Assembly: GCF_016808095.1 (NCBI RefSeq)
Contig: NC_068975.1
Span: 26,277,501 to 26,341,500, forward strand
Direction: 5' to 3'
Source of the DNA: Vigna angularis
Taxonomy: Eukaryota; Streptophyta; Magnoliopsida; Fabales; Fabaceae
DNA length: 64,000 nucleotides
Shown here: piece after piece, positions 12,062-23,890 of the stretch
Layout: each line of letters begins with the position of its first letter
Position numbering within the stretch: position 1 is the stretch's first letter
Notes under the pieces: model-generated
What the model was told of the DNA's origin: nothing
What the model saw: only the letters and a program-made list of their open reading frames with translations
Database searches by the model: none
Program-made: the position numbers and the translations under genes

Positions 12062-14050
12062 TACATTCCAACCACTATTTTATTTCTGCTATTTGTCCAT
12101 AATGCTATTCTTATATGGTATTGCAGATTATTGGATTTCTGCCATTTTCCTCAACCTGCAATTGGTAGCAATGTCTACTAGTATAATATGCACACATGAA
12201 TCTTAAGAATCACAACATGCATCCAGCCACACTGACACACTTCATATTTCCTCCCCATCATGGTTCACACGGACAGTGACGTGATATTCACCAAGATGAA
12301 AAGCATTTTTAAGGACAGTGTAACAAAGAAGTCATCCAAAAATGTCCCTTCCATTTGTTTATTAACAGAAAAACTTATTATTGTCGTGTCTAAAATTTCC
12401 CTAGAGTAATTCATTGATCAAGTCAGCAGATTTGCTCCAGTTGGAGAAATTCAATTCTTTTACACAATTTGCGTACCTGAGTCATACTCACACACATCCA
12501 CATGAGAAAAGTTAAGTTATTACAAACCTTCTAAATCTTCATTGTGAACAGTAATGTCTTCAGGAAGCCACCGCAGCATCATTGCAACCAACTCAGCCTA
12601 ATACATAATTGCGAATCATAAAAACAATATCCAGGAACTGGACTGACATTGAATAAAATCGACCCAAATCGATGTAAGTGGGGAAACTTGAAATTTACTT
12701 CTATTGGACCCTTGTTGGATAGAGAGATCAAAGATGGAAGCATTTCTTGCCACAAACTAATATCCTCTCTTCTAACAACCTGTGAAAAAACCACCAAAGA
12801 ATATGGTCTACGTAAGGCAAATCTGCAATTGTGAGAGAGTAAGAAGCAAAAATAATGAAAAGGAAGTGCCTTGCGATGAAAACCTCAGCAACAAGGGCAG
12901 CTGTCTGGCTTTTGAGAGCCCAATTTTCACAAGGATCCGCAATCTCTGACATCAACTCAAGGGAAAGATTTGCAAAGTTCTTGTGTTCTGCAGGGCTCAA
13001 TTCCTCCCAACGTAAGCGCACTAAATGCTGTATATAAATACAGTTTCACATAAGGGGCAAGAATAAACACCAAAGCAGACTTATCATTAAAAAAACACAA
13101 CAAAAGCACGTGAACTTAAACCTGCAGCATTTTATAGGCATGTAACCGAATTTCAGACGACCAGTTCTTTTTCACCAAAAGGAATGATGTGTTTGCTAAT
13201 GCCCGTACATCACCTCTCTTGATCTGAAGAAAATATAAATAAATTAATTAGTCTCCCACGCTCGTCAAACACCAAAGCAAGGAAATGAATCACCATAGAG
13301 TATCCATTTCCATGCCTCCATCAATTCACATCAGACACATGTTAAATATTAAAGGAAGACAATCAATCACCATAAAGAGGCAACAGTATTAATCCTTGTA
13401 ACAGCAACTACACAAACTGCATCCAGAAACAAATAATCGCAACCTTTATATCTATTTATCCATCTGTGAGTGTAATGATGTGCAGAAACTCCATGGTCAA
13501 TCCATCGTTATATTTTGAAATGCAAAAAATATATTTAATAACTTATTCAAAATTACAAATGAAACCGCAACTTTCACAGCACGATTGAGGACACACGAAA
13601 GAAACCTAGGATCAAAGTCGACTAGTTCCTTGAAATTGTAACTACACTATCAATCAACAACAATTACTGAGATAAATAAATCTAAAGAATGCAAAGAAAC
13701 ATATATAAATTCACTAATACATGGAAGAGTTGTGTTCTATATGTCGATTAGGGCATGCGCAAAAAACATCGCAGTCATTTCTAAAAACAAGCAAAAATGC
13801 AAACAGAGAACAGGAAAAATCACAAAACAAGAAGCGATGAGATGCATAAGAGGAATGATAAAAGTAAAACGCGTTATCGCGGCACGGAACGGAGAAAACG
13901 GAAAGAGGAAGGGAAAGAAAGAGTTACGGAATCGAGAAAAGCGACGGCGTTTAGGCGAGCATCGGGAGTAGAGGCCCAATCAAGCGCGGTGTGTATAGCT
14001 TGGGCGACATTGTTGGCAGTCACGCCGTTGTTGCCAACACTGTCCTCCAT
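54..14050 (-). CDS. HST: HASTY / exportin-5 homologue, partial (18 N-terminal exons)
   Basis: Karyopherin-beta exportin of the exportin-5 class. In plants HASTY acts at the nuclear envelope and in miRNA biogenesis and movement. Exons (minus): 14050-13928, 13223-13122, 13027-12884, 12779-12699, 12597-12528, 11611-11541, 11456-11293, 11197-11126, 11043-10806, 4274-4212, 4092-3808, 3195-3082, 2967-2841, 2756-2587, 2496-2395, 935-832, 729-435, 298-54. All join in phase with GT-AG borders, giving about 856 of roughly 1200 residues; the C-terminus lies beyond position 1. The start is MEDSVGNN, followed by the NVAQAIHTALDW helix. Family landmarks are NVSREFLYRSGS, FAEYICESMVSLGS, MLGFFQHFKFAIHFQS, VHYLDAMGPFLKYFPDAVGS and MWSIFHTLTFFERALKRSG. 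Intron 9 (4275-10805) carries a copia element and gypsy debris. The identity is a confident family match from memory; no search was run. Confidence 0.95.
4444..4617 (+). repeat. 5' LTR of copia element 1
   Basis: 174 bp nearly identical to 9004-9177 (two substitutions). It starts TGTTAGG and contains three head-to-tail 35 bp units beginning TTACCCTATTTATCATG at 4491, 4526 and 4561. Similarity to the right LTR stops abruptly after GATTGTG at 4617; what follows (TATCTCGTAATATAT) is unlike the sequence after the right LTR. Confidence 0.9.
4618..4887 (+). repeat. GC-rich leader of copia element 1, no visible primer-binding site
   Basis: Lies between the 5' LTR and the gag ATG. Positions about 4650-4815 are strikingly GC-rich in an otherwise AT-rich window and consist of imperfect short tandem units such as CCGGCCACCGTC and CCCGCCGCTG. 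The usual TGGTATCAGAGC primer-binding site, seen intact in the other two copia elements, is not found here. Open frames across it are low-complexity Pro/Arg/Ala translations and not genes. Confidence 0.7.
4888..8996 (+). pseudogene. Copia gag-pol polyprotein, broken in at least three places (element 1)
   Basis: Gag runs from 4888 to the TGA at 5698-5700. It has the UBN2-type gag domain and a zinc knuckle CTYCKRMGHTQENC. Protease (DSGASDHIS) and integrase (HDRLGHPH..CESCQLGKH zinc finger; HSDIWGPSR, FIDEYSRCTW and RSDNAKEYF around the catalytic acids) follow in another frame from about 5688 to the stop at 6780-6782. Reverse transcriptase (KARLVAKGYTQ, QLDIKNAFLHGDL, YVDDIVITG) follows in a third frame, 6806-8497. 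RNase H (YCDADWAGS, KTKHIE-type tail) is in the first pol frame again, 8487-8996. The breaks are single-base length changes near 5690, in a G run near 6770 and near 8490. It cannot make a full polyprotein as it stands. Upstream is the GC-rich leader; the PPT is immediately downstream. Confidence 0.93.
8995..9003 (+). promoter_or_regulatory. Polypurine tract of copia element 1
   Basis: AAGGGGGAG directly abuts the TGTTAGG start of the right LTR, the expected site of plus-strand DNA priming in copia elements. Confidence 0.85.
9004..9177 (+). repeat. 3' LTR of copia element 1
   Basis: Matches 4444-4617 at a constant offset of 4560 bp, with the same three 35 bp internal units. The following bases (AGAGGGATCAATCAAGCCCT to TTTTACA at 9213) look like a natural LTR end and may be part of it, making the true LTR about 210 bp. 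Confidence 0.88.
9740..10335 (+). mobile_element. Decayed gypsy-type remnant (gag N-terminus)
   Basis: A fragment with retroelement style. It has an LTR/leader-like stretch (GGAAGGAGAGGAGAGGATAA, then CTTCATTCTATTCAATAC). Next comes an open frame at 10031-10234 encoding a charged coiled-coil segment (LERWVSEQGKVVVELKADM). After a stop and a frame change comes RVEFPMFEGND at about 10272-10304, the motif at the start of plant Ty3/gypsy gag cores. No ATG, protease or polymerase follows. This is inferred from motif resemblance only. Confidence 0.5.
10336..10480 (-). other. Unassigned open stretch in HASTY intron
   Basis: An uninterrupted minus-strand reading (EGVNSSLLNLLPHLERSNP..SQIAALQRNI) of about 45 residues. 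It does not fit between HASTY exons 9 and 10, whose reading is already continuous without it. I do not recognise the source. It could be transposon debris or a captured exon fragment. Confidence 0.25.
11612..12527 (-). other. HASTY intron 5 with TA microsatellite
   Basis: A 916 bp intron. It contains an uninterrupted TA run of about 50 bp (12007-12059) and, at about 11710-11930, a stretch of more even composition that looks like an old insertion; I cannot name it. Nothing coding is seen. Confidence 0.6.
12007..12059. repeat. (TA)n microsatellite
   Basis: Perfect dinucleotide run of about 26 units in a HASTY intron. It is likely to vary in length between accessions and is a possible assembly-sensitive spot. 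Confidence 0.95.
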
Positions 14051-14330
14051 TCTTAACTTCAACTGCTACTCTTTTCTTTTCTTTCACTCCTTCGATTCTA
14101 TTCTTCAGAGAGAGAGAGAAAGAGATTCGCTCTTTCTTTCAACCCAAAGTCTCGGTTGGGTTTTTGGGTTCACTTCAACACACACTCACACGCAGCTTTT
14201 TCCGTATTTATGTGCTGGTGGCGTATGGCGGTGCGTGAGCGTGACTCTTCTCGCCTTGTTCTTTTTTCCTTTTTCGCCAAGTTTTCTTTTTTCTGATTTT
14301 ATTTTCGGGTAAATATTTTCTTCATCTTAC
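14051..14330 (-). promoter_or_regulatory. HASTY 5' leader and proximal promoter
   Basis: Upstream of the HASTY ATG (14050) on the minus strand. It is rich in CT on the coding strand (GAGAGAGAGAAAGAGA on the plus strand at 14108-14124), a common plant core-promoter/leader feature. More even base composition than the AT-rich DNA beyond 14330. The transcription start was not identified. Confidence 0.5.
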
Positions 14331-17323
14331 TAATTGTAGAAGTAAAAAAAAAGGTCACGTTTTATTACGTGAGTGTAAAGTCTAAACGTACGTAGAATAA
14401 ATTAATGATTATAATAATTATTGTTCGGTTTAAGGTTTATATTAAAGAGCGTAACGGTTTTTTAATTTTTTTATCATTGAGCAGTTAAATTTACACAGTT
14501 ATATTTATTTATTATAACAAAATTTTGGTGTTGTGTTAGTTACTATTTATTATTTATTATATTATTATTTATAATACTGTTATTTTATGATATGAAGTTT
14601 TAAAGACAATATATGTTTGAGAAGTTACATTAATTATGACAGTGAAGTTTTTACTATACTAGAATAATATAATTGGATTCTTTTAGTTTAAATGAAAAAG
14701 GAAATTATTGTGTCACTTACTTGACGTGTTCCTTTAAAATTTGTTTTAAGCAAATTACAAAATAAAATTTATTATTCTTGAAATTGCTAAACGTAATTTA
14801 ACGGAATCGAAGTTCAAATTTATGGTTGAAACGGTTTTTCATAAATGATTCTTTAACAATATAATTTGAAAATTACGAGATAAAACAACTTTTTAAAACA
14901 ATGAAAACTAATATACGTAAAGTGAAGTATAATTCTGATAGATTCTTTCACTTATAATTCCTAGAAATAAATCATGTTAAACATTGATAACAATGAAATT
15001 TAATAGTAATTTGGAAAATAAAGTGAGGATGACTTAATTCTATTAGTACTAAAATTTATTTAAATCAATTACAAGTTTTAATTTATTTTTTGCATTAAAG
15101 TGAAATTAAAGTTTGTGCGTGAGAAAGATTAAAAACAGATTAAATTTTTTTAATGTTTTTTATATTTTTTGTGCTTAAGTTTTAATGAAAAGAAGATCTC
15201 TAACATAATTGTCGCATATTTTTTGTTTGCATAGTTTGTCACTCCGATTCATTATGTGTTAATACATTATTCATGGAGTGAGAAAAGGAAGTTAATGTTA
15301 AATTAAGAGAGTTACACAATACAAACATAATAAATAAAACCATGAAATATGTATGCATAATTAAAGGCATCCATTTGAATTTTTTGTTCAATGTAATAAA
15401 TGTTTTCTAATACAAGAAACAATTAATCCCAACCTAATTACTGACTCAAACTTTTACAATTATAACATGATTAGTGGTGTGACTTTAACAAATTACAAAA
15501 ATTATATATGTAATGCTAGCATGTGGTTGTTGAATACAATGGTGTTTACCACCTTTATACATATCACTACGAAATAAAAGAAAAAGAAAAATGTAAGACA
15601 ATAATTAACCTTTGAAAATAAAAAAAAAAATTAGAGCAACAAATCATTGAAAAATTAAATTTTTGCACCCATATACCACTAAAACATCCATCTCCTAAAA
15701 ATATCTTATTTAAAACCTCCTCAACTAATATAAGATACGGTTATTTTGATTTCGTTTTTTCGTGTTATTTATATATGTATGTGTGTGAGATATATGTGTA
15801 TTATTAAGTATGTGAAAAAAAAATATTTTCTTCCCCTAAATCTTATATGTTTGAATTCACTGTTCTATGATAGGCCTGTAATTGAGGGTGTATAAATATA
15901 TTATTTGATTAGAATAAAATTATATATTTTATTTGTTTCTCTTTCTTTATTATTTTTTTAAGTTTTTGTCTTTTTCTACCCTTTCATTTCTTCTCGAGCA
16001 TGTTTTCTACTTTTTCTTCTAAATACCAATAACTAAACAAAAAAAAAAGATTTCGATATCAATAAGTATTATAAAGGTGTCTCTACTCTAGTTATTGCTT
16101 TTTCATACATCTTTTTATTTTTCTCCTTAAGTTTGATATATAAATAATATAATTACATATTAATTATGTTTGATGAATTTATAGATTTTTAATTTTTATG
16201 GATATTTTAAATTCAAAATTATTAATTTCTTTTAAACTGTAGATTAACAACAGATAGATTTTTGAAGAGAAAAATACCATCAACAGAGCAACCATCTTCA
16301 TTAAAATCTTATAAATCAAGTCTCCAACAATAACAAATTGAATACATACATTGAATTTTATGATTTTGATACTTATGTTTTTATCTTTACATGTATGATG
16401 ATAATTATTATTAATTTATATCATTTGAAAAGTAAATTGACCCAATGATTTATGCTCTTAGAACCAACACGGATGGTTTTGAACAAAATAAATGCAGAGA
16501 AAATAGGATACCAATGTTACAAAAAAAATGCCTGTCAAGGTCTTAAGATTAAAAATACAGAAACTGTTCCTTTCAATAATAGAGTATACATAATCAATTA
16601 TGCATTTATACACAATCTATTACTTCGAACTTTGATTTTAAAAATCATAATTTGATAATTACTTGTTCTTTTTTACATTTTTTTTTATTTTATGATAATA
16701 GTAAATAAATAATAAATTAATTTCAAATATAGTACATATTTTTGCTTTCATCAAACTATTTTCCATCTTTATTATATTTTTCACCTATTTGTTTCCAACC
16801 AAAGAATCTTACTTTCAACTCATTTCTCACCTATTTATCTTCTTTTCTACTCCCTTTATTTGTTTCCTCACTATCAAACATATGCTTAATTTTGACGTGG
16901 TTCGTTCCCCATGAGACTTTCCATCCTTACCTATATCTATAAATGAGAATACCAAAATAACTCAAATGTATTGTAATTCTAAAACAAACACATTTCAGAT
17001 ATTAACACGGTACTCCTTTTAAAAAATAAATCACGATGTACAAAGTAGTAATTCTCTCATCATACTAACAGATTGAACAGAAAAGAAAATTTTCATTTCA
17101 TTGAAATAAAAACCAAGAAATAAAAAATGGGGAAAATGAAGGTGTAAAGATGGGTGTAAGTAATTTGTACCCTTGCTGAGAACTGAGAGCTATTATACTT
17201 TTACCGAGGAATGAGGAAGCAGCACGACATTTTTAAAAAACGCATTGCGCAGCAGTTGTATGCATCCAAAAATGAGGTAACAGAGGGAGATTCTTAATTG
17301 ACTCTATAAGAATGTATTAATAT
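14331..17323. other. AT-rich intergenic region between HASTY and the kinase gene
   Basis: About 3 kb of AT-rich DNA with scattered homopolymer runs. Open frames here are short and of biased composition (for example 16452-16655 and 16742-16942) and show no family motif. About 17050-17323 is probably the 3' untranslated end of the kinase gene. No RNA gene, terminal-repeat element or gene fragment was recognised. Confidence 0.6.
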
Positions 17324-20300
17324 CTAAGCTATGATTTTCTTTCCTTTAATCTTGTCCTTAAGAGAATCTTTCTGTGGTTTTGATAAATCCAATGCATCAC
17401 CTGCAGTGTGTTTCTTCCGCTTTGGTACTCCATTGTCAGCAGCATTGCCAATGGGACCAGACCAAGCTTGGAATGGTTCCTTTGAATAGGTATAAGAGGT
17501 TGATGTGAAAGTGACATCAGTTGGAACAGTATCCGGATCAATATGATGGGAAGAACCCAAAGGAAAACCAAGTTGTCCATCTTGATGTGGTGGAGGGAAC
17601 TTTTCACTCTTGCTCTTGGCATTTGCATGAGTGATTAGCCTTCTTCTCTGTTACACAACAAGTTTAATCAACTATATTTTTAACTCAGGATGCATAATCA
17701 TTCATATATATTTTTTTTTCTATTGTAAAGTAGGACAGATATTAGAAGGAAAGTTGAAAATGGTACTGTTGGCACTCGGCAGATATTTGAGCCAGTCTGA
17801 GACAAAAAAGTTCTGTTGCCAAATCCTAATTGTCCTTAGTACTTACTCTCAATCATTTCATTGTGCTAAGCATTCTTGCAAAAGATAATAATCTCAAAGC
17901 ATATAATATTCAGTGGTTTTATAAACTGAACCAAAGCATCTCTAGTATACTAGTGATTATTAAACTTACATCAATATTCGATTGAAGCTCAGCATTGGCT
18001 TCAGGAGCAGGAAAAGCTTTTGTTCCACGATCACGAGTACGATGCTTCTTGGGGCCATCAGCCTGAGCTTTGCCAGCAGCTCTTAGTCTGTACATTCATA
18101 TAGATGAAGTATCTTAGAGATAACTAAACACAGTAGGATGGCTATATTATAACTAGCAAAGATTAACTACAAAGATAAGAAAATTTTCGCTCTGATAACC
18201 ACTATAAATATCAGTAAGCGTAGTCTGGGGTTTATATTTTGTGTATGTGCTTGTTGAAAGGGTGTGTTTGTTAGATGGTATAAGGTTACAAATGCCAATG
18301 AATAATCTAAAGAATACAAAATCTAATTGTTAAGCAGCATCAGGGCCAACAACACATTGCATTTACTCATCACATGCCTTATTTTCCTTCCAATTTCTCT
18401 CACCATATATTTGTGTGTGTACATATACTTTGGTTTTGCAGAAAAGAAACTTAATAGCAGAGATACCTCCTCATTTCATCATCCCTTCGTTTAGCATCCA
18501 TTTCCTTGCTTGGGGGATATTTTGGAAGACTAGAAGGATCACAAGCATAAGGTTCTGTGGTAAAGAACTGCAAATTGCAGGAGCAGACAGGCAAGGTAAA
18601 TGTACATGGGTTTGATTTAAAAAGATAATAAAAACACAGCAGGAAAAACACATAAATTAGAATGAAGGTCATTATATCAACTTTTACACAGATATAAGTA
18701 TATTACATTAATTTAAGATCAACGGCCCACTTTATTGTGAAAATTTAAAAAATTATAAATAAAAAAACACGGCAGTGCAAAATTTGAAAGAAACAAACCA
18801 GCATTTTAACAAGAAGATCTGGAATTTTGAGAAACCTCACCTCACTTCTCAAAGCATCTGAGGCAGTTTCCCGTTCTACAGGATCAATTGAGAGAAGTGT
18901 ATCAATGAGGGGTAGAGCAGAAGGTGGAAAATCTTTAAAAATCTCTCTTATGCGCCTCTTGTATGGATCTCGCGGTTTAAACAAGGTAGCATTAGGCAAC
19001 TTTGACTTCTTCCAAAACTCATCTGAAGGTGAACCACATAGTTTGTATATCTTGTGCAGTTGTTCCACCTGTACAAGAAAAGTGTTAGAAAAAATCCAAT
19101 TGCGATTTTTTATAACCATGAATTAAATGCAACAATGGCTATATCTTCATGACAAAATATGCAAGAGAAATCAAAACATAAGATCTACTAATAGTATGCC
19201 AATTAAAAGAAAGCATCTTTCTATAAACAGGATATGAAAATTATTTACATATTGTACACAACGCAATTTGGTAGGTAGTGATCTATGTTGCATGACTGAA
19301 GCTAAATTACTGTTAATATCCTTATAATCTTCCCATCACCTCTCTAGTCTCTGTCCTCACAAATGTATACATATTATACGACACATTCATAGAATTACCT
19401 AATAAGAGGGAAATGATGAAAAGCCAACAAGATGATATAGCCTGTAGGTGAGTTGTTACCTCTGTACGACCAGGCATGATTGGTTTCCCAGCCAATAATT
19501 CTCCTAAAATACATCCAGCACTCCAGAGGTCTACACCCACACTATAATCTGTGGCACCAAGGAGCAGCTCAGGAGGTCGATACCAAAGGGTTACTACACG
19601 ACTAGTCATTGGATGCTTATGGTTTGGATCAAAAATAGAAGCCAATCCAAAGTCGGCAATCTTAAGTGTTCCTTCATTGTCAATAAGAAGATTTGACCCT
19701 TTAATATCACGGTGAAGTACATGACGGCTATGACAGTGCTCAAGTCCTGATAGCAGCTGATGCATGTAACATTTTACCTGCAAGGAGGGTACCGTATTTG
19801 GGGACATCAGATCCTAGCCTTTGAAAAGAAAATGTACCAATTACGAAATGAGATAAGTAATTCTTAAATTTTTAAGGCAAACCTGGTCTAACCTGAGGCT
19901 CTGTGAATCTGATTCCTGGGCTTGCAGCAAGTCCAGCCAAATCATGATCCATGTAATCGAACACCAAATACAAACTACAGGACATCCTTGACGTAACTAA
20001 ACCTTGCAACTTTACAACATTGGGATGGTCCAACCTTCGCAAAATAAGAATCTCTCTCGCCATGAATTTTACACTCTCAGGTTCTAAATTGTCAAAACGA
20101 ACCTTCTTTAGGGCAACAATTTTACCAGTCATTGTGTCTTTAGCTTTGTACACATTACTATAAGTTCCTTGTCCAATCTAAAACGAAAGAAAAAAGAGGA
20201 AACAAAGAGAAGAAATAATCATAGTCAGAAGAAAATATAAGATCCCAAACTACACAAGTTTATCCCATCCACTCAAACAATGCACAAATTCAATTCCAGT

Positions 20301-21073
20301 TAATTCTACCACCAGCAAATTACAAACAGATTAACAGTCAACCATAAGTTTCACTTTTGACAACACCGGGGACATGGGATAATCTGTAGCAATGAGTTTC
20401 AAACAAACCACATTAGCACATCCAGATTAATTCAATTCACAAGTTTATCCCATCCACTTAAACAATGCACAAATTCAATTCCAGTTAATTCTACCACCAG
20501 CAAATTACAAACAGATTAACAGTCAACCATAAGTTTCACTTTTGACAACACCGGGGACATGGGATAATCTGTAGCAATGAGTTTCAAACAAACCACATTA
20601 ACACATCCAGATTAGGCATGACTGATAATTACAAATGCTTTTCCGTTTCTTAATCACAATGCAATGCATATGTACACACAAATTATACACAAACACACCC
20701 TGAGACACACCTTATCGATTTTCTCAAAGGTGTCTGCCTTTCGCGGAATCCAGCCACTGAGTGCTTCCCCACACACTGCAGTGAGCCACGGCGGCCATCC
20801 AGCAGCAACCTGCTCCCCCCGCAAATGTTTGGGCAGATTGCTCAGCCTCGGATTCGCCTTCGATCTCCTCCTTTCGCCTCGAGGCCGTTGCACCCCTTCA
20901 CCACCACCCTTCTCCTTCTCCTTCTCCTCGCCATTCTGAACCTCTACCACAACCTCACTCTTGCTCCCCGACACTCCATCAACCTTCCTCTTACTCTCAC
21001 CACTCAAACCCTTCTCCTCCTTCAACTCAGAGATTATCCCCTTCGACACCTCCCTGCTAATCACACACCCCAT
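17324..21073 (-). CDS. CDK-like Ser/Thr protein kinase (At1g54610/IBS1 type)
   Basis: Plant-specific CDK-like kinase. Seven exons: 21073-20711, 20177-19893, 19777-19460, 19068-18841, 18567-18467, 18087-17970, 17647-17324; all phases agree, 578 aa. Residues 1-121: MGC start (probable N-myristoylation plus palmitoylation, so membrane association is inferred), then a charged Lys/Glu-rich tail and RLSNLPKHLRGEQVAAGWP. Kinase domain about 118-402: glycine loop IGQGTYSNVYKA, VALKKVRF lysine, HRDIKGSN (Asp about 240), DFGLA (Asp about 258), T-loop TSRVVTLWYRPPELL, DLWSAGCILGELLAGK, and end helix IDPVERETASDAL. All catalytic residues are present. The C-terminal tail is basic and ends PQKDSLKDKIKGKKIIA. 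Intron 1 contains a 185 bp-period duplication. The cellular role is unproven. Confidence 0.95.
20253..20614. repeat. Tandem duplication (period 185 bp) in kinase intron 1
   Basis: 20253-20429 and 20438-20614 are nearly identical, both starting CACAAGTTTATCCCATCCAC and ending CACATCCAGATTA. They differ at only two positions that I see (CTCAAAC/CTTAAAC, ATTAGCAC/ATTAACAC). The duplication appears recent, and lies wholly within the intron 20178-20710, so splicing should not change. Confidence 0.93.
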
Positions 21074-21565
21074 TCCTCAAATCTAAGCTCCATCCATCGG
21101 CATTCCCAATTACCTAAACAATCAATCATCAGCACGCCAATTAATCCAATCTAAAAAAAAAAAGACAAATGCACCTAAGCTTCACTGCACGAGAGAACAC
21201 GATTTTAATCAGCAATTAAAATCGAAACCAAAATCAAACCTGATTTCGACAATCTTGGAGCACATAGAGAAACCAGAAACGTCAGTAGTTCCAGCGAGAT
21301 TCAGTGATCTGGGCGAAAAAGGACAGCGAAATGAAAATCTATGAATGGCCTCTGAGTTAGGGTAATAAATAAAAAGAGAAGTGAAATTGAGTGTTGTTCG
21401 GAAGTGTAGCGCAGTGTTTGGACTTTTGGTCTGGGACAAGAAGAAAAGAGTGAGATCTTCTTCTCATTCTGATTCTCACAAGTCAAATCCCAAACAGAAC
21501 AGAAACGAAGCCGTTTTTGTAGTCGTAGATGTTTGTATAGATACATACAACATACATACATAGAC
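21074..21565 (-). promoter_or_regulatory. Kinase gene 5' leader with probable 5' UTR intron
   Basis: A good minus-strand donor (TCAG|GTTTGATT) occurs at about 21240 and a plausible acceptor sits just upstream of the ATG near 21082-21090, suggesting an intron in the 5' UTR. Open frames in 21209-21563 lack family motifs and are treated as leader sequence. Confidence 0.45.
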
Positions 21566-23529
21566 CGTATTATTGTACGTAAGTGATGTGTTTGTCCTAA
21601 ATTAACGGGTATTTAGTGGGATGTTTCGTAACTCCTAAGGCACGGCCATTAATCCGTAATTGATAATCTTTATTAATAAACATTTAGTAACTTTATTTAT
21701 TGCGTTAGGAGAAGGAATTTGGTGTCTTGTTTAAGAAAAATAAAACTTGGGTTGCAGAGTTTAATGAATGAATGGGAGTGCTAACACATCCCAATGAGTG
21801 CATGTCTGCCCTATGCTGCTGCATCTAACCCATGTGATCATTATTGTTTTAGGAAATAATTCATTTCTTGTTTTAAATCCTTTCTTAACATTTTTTTTCT
21901 TTTTCAAAATAAACAAAATTATATTATTTTTTAAGGTTAAATAGTTTTTTTTAAGTAAATAGTTTTATCTGTTAAAATATTCTGACGCTAAAGTCACTAA
22001 TCTAATTGATTGGATGTAAAATAAAATCTTAAATTGATAATAAAAAAATTACCTACTTTCTTTATCTTATCTCCAAATAAATTTTATAATCGACAAAACC
22101 ATAATCAAAGTTTAATATACTTAACAAATAAGGTTTACTAATAAACTTTATTAGAAGTTATCGTTAAAAATAGTTATAGTTAGAGATTATATATTCCTTT
22201 GACTTTTCTTTTACCTGTATGACATAAAATACAAATAAATATTTTCTACGATTCTATATCAAACTTAACTTTATACAAAAATCGCTTATAAAATTGTTTA
22301 ATTTTTAACTAACATAAAACTTTAATAAAATAAAGTTTTTATATTATAAATTCGATTTATATCATCTCTAATACGTTTGTTTCTCTAGTTATTTTGTAAA
22401 ATACTGTTTTTGTCTTTAAATTAATATACGTTGTTGTATTTTATATAAGTAATGTAATACACTTTTCTCAATATCTAACACGTGAAGTAATGAGTTTTTT
22501 ATATGACAAAACGCGTATTTTAAATTATTATAATATAACCTATGGAGAAAATATTGTTGATGACATTTATAAACTATAAAAATAAATAAATATAAATTCT
22601 AATTTAAAAATAAAATAAAATGTAACTTTTTAAAATAAACTATTTTAAGTGTATTTTGTATTATTATGTTTTTCTATTTATACCTTTTAAATTTCCTCGT
22701 CTTATAGCAACGGAGGATTATTTAGTATTGTGTTAAATAAGCAATTCCTAATTAAGTATAAATTGAATGTTAAGATGTATTATTTCTCTCTGTAAGTATG
22801 GTTGCTTATGAAAAAAAGAATAAAAGTTAATAGTTTTTTTCCTTTACATATGATATATATAGGAAACTATAATTAAATCGATCGGGTGTTTAAACTTCAA
22901 TTAAATCGGCTCCAAGTTTTCTGGTCGAGATTGAAAATAAAGATAATTAAATATAAAATTATGTTAAACAAGATTAAAAAGTAATCAAATTATTATTATA
23001 TTATCATTAAGATCAAAAAAATCATTAAAATATCTATAAATATAATATACATATAATATACAGATAAAATATTCAATACTTTTAAATTTATTATATTTAT
23101 TAAACTTCATTTTAACTAAATATTGACTTGTATATCGAAATATTGAAGTATATTTAATATTGAAAAAAAAATGTTAAAATATCAAATGTGACATTAAGGA
23201 CAAAACAAGTCTTAATATATCCTTAACCTACAATAATATTTACAAATAAAATAATATTACAATTACCTCAATTTTTGTTTTAAATTTATGTAGATATTTT
23301 TTTTTATATTATTTTATCATTGTTATAAATAAGAGTTTCAATTCTTCATACACAAACCTCTCAAAATTCGCTCATTTTACTTCAACAAAATTCTTTACTT
23401 CCTTACCAAAATTCTTAAATTTATGCTCTAATAAAATTATTTCATTTTACTCACACATCTTTTATTTGTTTGGAACCAAACAAAATAAACTTCAATATAA
23501 GTTCCTAATTTCATTGCATGTCAAATCAT

Positions 23530-23890
23530 TATATTTTAAAACTTTTATTCCAATTATAAGATTTTATAAAAAAAAACATTTTAAATTTTTATTAGGATTT
23601 TAATTTTTGTAATTTACAGTTTATTTTAATTATTAAAATATTATAATTTAAGAATTAAAGTATATGATAGTTTAAATATTTTTTTGACACAGCTTTTTAA
23701 AAATTAAATCGGAACTCTAATTTCTATAATGAACAATATTTTAGACAAGTTTCAAAGCAAGTAATACTTCGATTTTTTTTTATATTTTAAAACTTTTACT
23801 TCAATTATAAGATTTTATAAATAAAAAAAACATTTTCAAATTTTGTTAGGATTTTAATTTTTGTAATTACCGTTTATTTTAATTATTAAA
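23530..23890. repeat. Spaced direct repeat pair (about 110 bp units)
   Basis: A segment starting TATATTTTAAAACTTTTA at 23530 recurs at 23781 with a few differences; both end TTTATTTTAATTATTAAAA. Period is about 251 bp. Likely an old local duplication in non-coding DNA. Confidence 0.75.

Noticed and set aside
13797..14312. 171-codon plus-strand open frame over the HASTY first exon and leader
   Set aside because: It is the opposite-strand shadow of exon 1 plus GA- and CA-rich leader; low-complexity translation, no family motif.
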